A stretch of 64,000 nt of DNA, taken from contig CAZCOA010000006.1 in assembly GCA_964500225.1 (NCBI GenBank), positions 38,419-102,418 on the forward strand. Direction: 5' to 3'. This DNA comes from JAAYDY01 sp964500225 (lineage in GTDB: Bacteria > Planctomycetota > Phycisphaerae > FEN-1346 > JAACEH01). The first letter of the stretch is position 1, and each line of letters opens with the position of its first letter. The translations under genes were made by a program, and so were the position numbers. The notes under the pieces are model-generated. The model searched no databases, was not told where the DNA came from, and saw only the letters and a list, made by a program, of their open reading frames with translations. Below, piece after piece: positions 60,948 through 64,000 of this stretch.

Positions 60948-63899
60948 CTATTTTCCCGCGGCCCAGTGGATGCCGACCGACTCGGCCTTCAGCGACGACT
61001 CGCCCGAGCGGAGCTTCAGCCCGCCCGAGAGCGTCACCTCCGTGCCGCCAATCATACCCAGGTCGGTCACCTCGTCGCCTTTGATCCGCACCACGGTCAC
61101 GAGGGCATTGGTCGTGACGTTGCCGCCGCTACCGGCCTCGGCGGGCTTGCCGCCAGTCTGCGGGTCAAACCGGACAAGGATCAGGTCGGTCCCGCCGTCG
61201 GTTCGCGTCACCTTCAGCCCGTAGGCCGGCACAGGACCGCTAACCTCGAACGATTCGGCCTTGGCCACGGCGTCGGCTGCCTTGAACGGATCGATCACGG
61301 CGGCGAAGACCGTCTCGGTCCCCTGGCGACGGACGACGGCCTGGTGCCGCCCGCCGGGCACCTGGCCGACGAACACAGTGGACGCCGGCCCGCCGACGAC
61401 GAAGGCCTTGACCTCGTTGGCCGGATGCGTGCGGCGGTCGTCCTCGGGCACCGACTCGGCGAACTCCTGGCCGGCGGCGACGGTCACGGCCTCGCGCGAC
61501 CAGACGCCCATCCAGGCGTCGGCCGTCTCGACCGGCGGCAGCGCGAGGATGTGCTTATAGCCCAAGTCGGCCGCCTGGCCCATCGGCTTCAGGGCCGCGG
61601 GGTCGGCCCCGCGCAGAGCATCGAGCGTGCCGCGGAAGCAGAGCGGGTAATCGAACGTCCGCTTGCCCTTGCTCCAGCAGCGGTAAATGTCGGCCACGTA
61701 GCCGGGCATCTGGACCACGGTGCGGTCGAGGCCGACGCCGGCGTAGGCGTCGCCGCTCTGGCCGCGCATCACCTTGATCGAGCCGCGATCGGCAAACGCC
61801 AACAGCTTGCCCGTGGTGGGGGCCTGCGAATGCTTGTCCACCGAAACGCACCAATGGGCGATCGTCGCCTTGCTCCACTCGCCGTGGCGGCGGTCTTCGT
61901 AGCGGTACATCTGCGGCTCGCCGGCCAGTTCGTCGCCGTCGGCGAACAGAATCAGGTTCAGCTTGTCCGGGTGGCCGTGGACGCCGCCGTGGGGGCCGTA
62001 GTCCATGAGCAGATAGGTCTGGCTGTCGCCCTCGCAGCCGCGAAGAATGGCGTAACCCAGGGTGTCGAAGATGAGGCTCGTGAGTCCTTCGAGCGGCTTC
62101 TCGGGCAGTTTCTCGTAGATGACGGTCGGGAAGTAGCAGCCCGAACTCTGCATGAGTTGCCGCATGGCGTCGTTGATGATGCGTCCGTAGTTGGCGTCGC
62201 CGTAGCGCAGGTAGGCGAAATCGTAGGCCATGGCTTCCCAGGAGCCGCCGACGGCCGCGCGGCTGGAATCGTGGATGCCCGGGGCGGTGCTGTCGGGGTA
62301 GGCGTACTTCAGCGGCGAGTCGAACAGGTTCTTGAAGCGGCACTGCTCGAAGCTATAGAGGTCGATGCCCTTGCGCGCCAAGGCCTCCAGACAGGCCACC
62401 AGGGCGTGGCGTCCGAAGAGATGGTAGCCGATGGCGCCTTCGCCCCACATGCCGTCGTCGCCGATGCCGGTGTGGAGGTTGTAGCGTGTGTTGGCCGCGC
62501 CGAGGTCGATCCAGTCCTGATCCCTCAGGACGATGCCGCCCTGGATGTAGGCGGCATTATAGAAATTGGTCCAGTTGCCGATGGTCTTGCGCGGGCCGGT
62601 CTCGTCGGCGGTGCGCCAGGCGGGATTCTTCTTGTCGCGGGCGGCGACGTCGTCGGCGGCGCTGCGTTTGCCGTTGATGAACGTCAGGGCGTGGCGGATC
62701 AGGTCTTCCTCGATCAGCCGTCGGTCGTCGTCGCTCAGGCACGGCGCGTCGTGGATCATGTCGTAGCCCTGTATCAGCGGCAGCAGCCACATGGACTCGC
62801 TGAGCCGCTGGGCCATGACCTTGCCGGTGTCGCTGGCGTTGACGCCCTTGTGCTCCTGGTAGCCGTTCGGATAGAGCCGCGCGTAGCCGACGAGAATCTC
62901 GCGGGCCTTGGCGGCGTATTTCTCGTCGTCGGTCACCTGGTAGGCCCATCCGAACCATCCGACCTTCTTGGCCAGGGCGTCGTGGGCCTGGCTGGCGGCG
63001 TCGCCGCGGTCGGTCATCTGCGCCGGCTTGGTCGGGTCGGGCATCTCCACCGGTTCGGCGAGCCAGCCGTCAGACACGGCAATCAGGCGGTCGAGCATCT
63101 CCTTGCCCCGGTTGCCGGAACGAATGGTGCGGACGACGGCGTCGATTTCCTCGGCCGTCAGATAGATGCCCGGGAAGCGTCCCAGCGGAATCGTCGGCGG
63201 CAGGGTGGTCTTGATCCGGCTGTAATCGTTGCGCGGCGACGCGCCTTCGATGTAGGCGGGCGCCTCGGCATTGAACTGCGGCACCTCCAGGTAGGGCGCC
63301 AGGTCGGCCGAGGTGATCACTTCGATTTCCCCCAGACCGCCATAGGTGGTCCGCTTGCCGGCGTTCTTGCCCTCGGTGAGAATCGGCCCCTCGTGAACCG
63401 AAAGAATCGTGACCTCGACCCATTCGATGGTTTTGTTGACCTCGACGGTCTGTCGGGGATAGGGATTGTCTTTCGTGGGCCACAAGGCCTCCAGGGCCCG
63501 TTTGATGACGGTGCCGTCGGAAAGGCGAATCTCGATGTCCTTGGGGGTCTGGGCGGTGTCGTACTTCGAGCAGATGAAGTTGATCTGCGTGATCGGCAGC
63601 GCGGCCACCAGGTCGATGCGGTATCGCACGGGCGTGCCCCAGGTCACGCACCAGGAGTTGGGATTGCCGTCCACGAGGGCGTCGGGCCCGGTGTTGCGGT
63701 CTTTGCCGGCGCCGTCGCCGATCAGTTCCAGCGCGATGCGGCCGCCCTTGTCGATCCGTGCAGCATTATGAGCCTGGATCTCGGCGTTTTCCTGCCGCCA
63801 ATTCCGCTTCGCGGCCTGCGCCGAGGCCGTCCCGGCCCAGACCGTGGCCCACCATGCCAACGCCGATACGCAGACAAGCGTCTGTTGCAACGCCTTCAT
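60948..63899 (-). CDS. secreted heparinase II/III-like polysaccharide lyase (983 aa)
   Basis: Signal peptide (ends near AGTASAQA). Residues about 45-195 are a discoidin-like carbohydrate-binding region (ALVDGNPNSWCVTWG, YRIDLVAALPITQINFICS). Residues 240-600 are an alpha/alpha toroid with an alginate-lyase/heparinase character (WFGWAYQVTDDEKYAAKA, ESMWLLPLIQGYDMI, NWTNFYNAA, GDDGMWGEGAIGYH). Residues 610-980 are the heparinase II/III beta-sheet domain with the metal/active motif DYGPHGGVHGHPDKLNLILF. It should cleave uronic-acid-containing polymers by beta-elimination. The ATG at 63899 begins the signal peptide. Confidence 0.85.
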   Translation of the reverse strand: MKALQQTLVCVSALAWWATVWAGTASAQAAKRNWRQENAEIQAHNAARIDKGGRIALELIGDGAGKDRNTGPDALVDGNPNSWCVTWGTPVRYRIDLVAALPITQINFICSKYDTAQTPKDIEIRLSDGTVIKRALEALWPTKDNPYPRQTVEVNKTIEWVEVTILSVHEGPILTEGKNAGKRTTYGGLGEIEVITSADLAPYLEVPQFNAEAPAYIEGASPRNDYSRIKTTLPPTIPLGRFPGIYLTAEEIDAVVRTIRSGNRGKEMLDRLIAVSDGWLAEPVEMPDPTKPAQMTDRGDAASQAHDALAKKVGWFGWAYQVTDDEKYAAKAREILVGYARLYPNGYQEHKGVNASDTGKVMAQRLSESMWLLPLIQGYDMIHDAPCLSDDDRRLIEEDLIRHALTFINGKRSAADDVAARDKKNPAWRTADETGPRKTIGNWTNFYNAAYIQGGIVLRDQDWIDLGAANTRYNLHTGIGDDGMWGEGAIGYHLFGRHALVACLEALARKGIDLYSFEQCRFKNLFDSPLKYAYPDSTAPGIHDSSRAAVGGSWEAMAYDFAYLRYGDANYGRIINDAMRQLMQSSGCYFPTVIYEKLPEKPLEGLTSLIFDTLGYAILRGCEGDSQTYLLMDYGPHGGVHGHPDKLNLILFADGDELAGEPQMYRYEDRRHGEWSKATIAHWCVSVDKHSQAPTTGKLLAFADRGSIKVMRGQSGDAYAGVGLDRTVVQMPGYVADIYRCWSKGKRTFDYPLCFRGTLDALRGADPAALKPMGQAADLGYKHILALPPVETADAWMGVWSREAVTVAAGQEFAESVPEDDRRTHPANEVKAFVVGGPASTVFVGQVPGGRHQAVVRRQGTETVFAAVIDPFKAADAVAKAESFEVSGPVPAYGLKVTRTDGGTDLILVRFDPQTGGKPAEAGSGGNVTTNALVTVVRIKGDEVTDLGMIGGTEVTLSGGLKLRSGESSLKAESVGIHWAAGK

Positions 63900-64000
63900 A
63901 GGTCACCTCGTCAACTCAGACATGATCATCCCGACGTGCTGGCCCCTGCCGGCCGGCCTGGGTCAGGTCCGTCCCAGCGCGCTACCGTCCCACCCCCGCC
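63900..64000. other. window edge, upstream of the heparinase-like gene
   Basis: No coding sequence is recognised in the last 101 bases. A weak GAGGTGA, a possible ribosome binding site for the heparinase-like gene, lies next to its start. Confidence 0.4.

Overview
This 64 kb window is high-GC (my estimate by eye is about two thirds G+C) chromosomal DNA from an uncultured-type bacterium. It most probably belongs to the Planctomycetota, perhaps a Phycisphaerae-like lineage. The clues are a PEP-CTERM-tagged protein, a formylglycine sulfatase, PL8 and heparinase-like lyases, secreted parallel beta-helix proteins, a very large PQQ-propeller/TPR protein, a DUF4159-like gene remnant and a planctomycete-flavoured mix of secreted hypothetical proteins. 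Phylum placement is inference; Verrucomicrobiota or Kiritimatiellota remain alternatives. I see no insertion sequence, prophage or CRISPR array.

Layout. 0.2-1.5 kb: citrate synthase behind a strongly structured leader. 1.7-5.6 kb: arginine operon argB-argD-argF followed by rph. 5.7-15.3 kb, minus strand: a GT83-type membrane glycosyltransferase, glycerol-1-phosphate dehydrogenase, a C45 acyltransferase-like protein that lacks its nucleophile, a nucleotidyltransferase/galactokinase-like fusion and a sulfatase. 15.7 kb: a tiny CBM48 protein. 16.3-20.6 kb: a complete iron/polyamine-type ABC importer operon. 20.8-22.8 kb: an enolase-superfamily epimerase and an AAC(3)-family acetyltransferase. 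22.9-25.8 kb: alpha-glucan phosphorylase overlapping a stand-alone LigD-phosphoesterase-like gene. 26.1-27.4 kb: yraN and tatD. 27.7-33.5 kb: a secreted unknown protein, a GH3 beta-glucosidase and a creatininase-family amidohydrolase. 33.86 kb: tRNA-Leu(CAA). 34-38.7 kb: a ferric-reductase-like flavocytochrome, a beta-helix protein and a fumarylacetoacetate-hydrolase-family enzyme. 39-44.9 kb: a 1621-residue hybrid histidine kinase overlapping a GGDEF response regulator. 44.9-47.9 kb: a broken DUF4159-like remnant and a PL8 lyase. 47.9-51.4 kb: thuA-like, xseB, xseA and ymdB on the minus strand. 51.6-53.4 kb: a siroheme-decarboxylase-like regulator fold, a DUF2059 protein with a polyglutamine tract, and mscL. 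53.7-63.9 kb: the PQQ/TPR giant, a beta-helix protein, a PEP-CTERM protein with a terminator in its leader, and a heparinase II/III-like protein.

How it fits together: core metabolism (TCA cycle, arginine, glycogen turnover, RNA maturation, DNA repair) alternates with secreted polysaccharide-degrading functions (PL8, heparinase-like, sulfatase, GH3, beta-helix proteins), as expected of a particle-associated degrader of sulfated or uronic-acid glycans. The phosphorelay/c-di-GMP pair beside the PL8 gene could link surface behaviour to polymer supply.

The most interesting items are two candidate regulatory RNA leaders (upstream of citrate synthase, and upstream of the PEP-CTERM gene), the nucleotidyltransferase-GHMP-kinase fusion, the nucleophile-less C45 protein in the same operon, and a bacterial glycerol-1-phosphate dehydrogenase. 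All functional calls are from reading the sequence; no database search was run.
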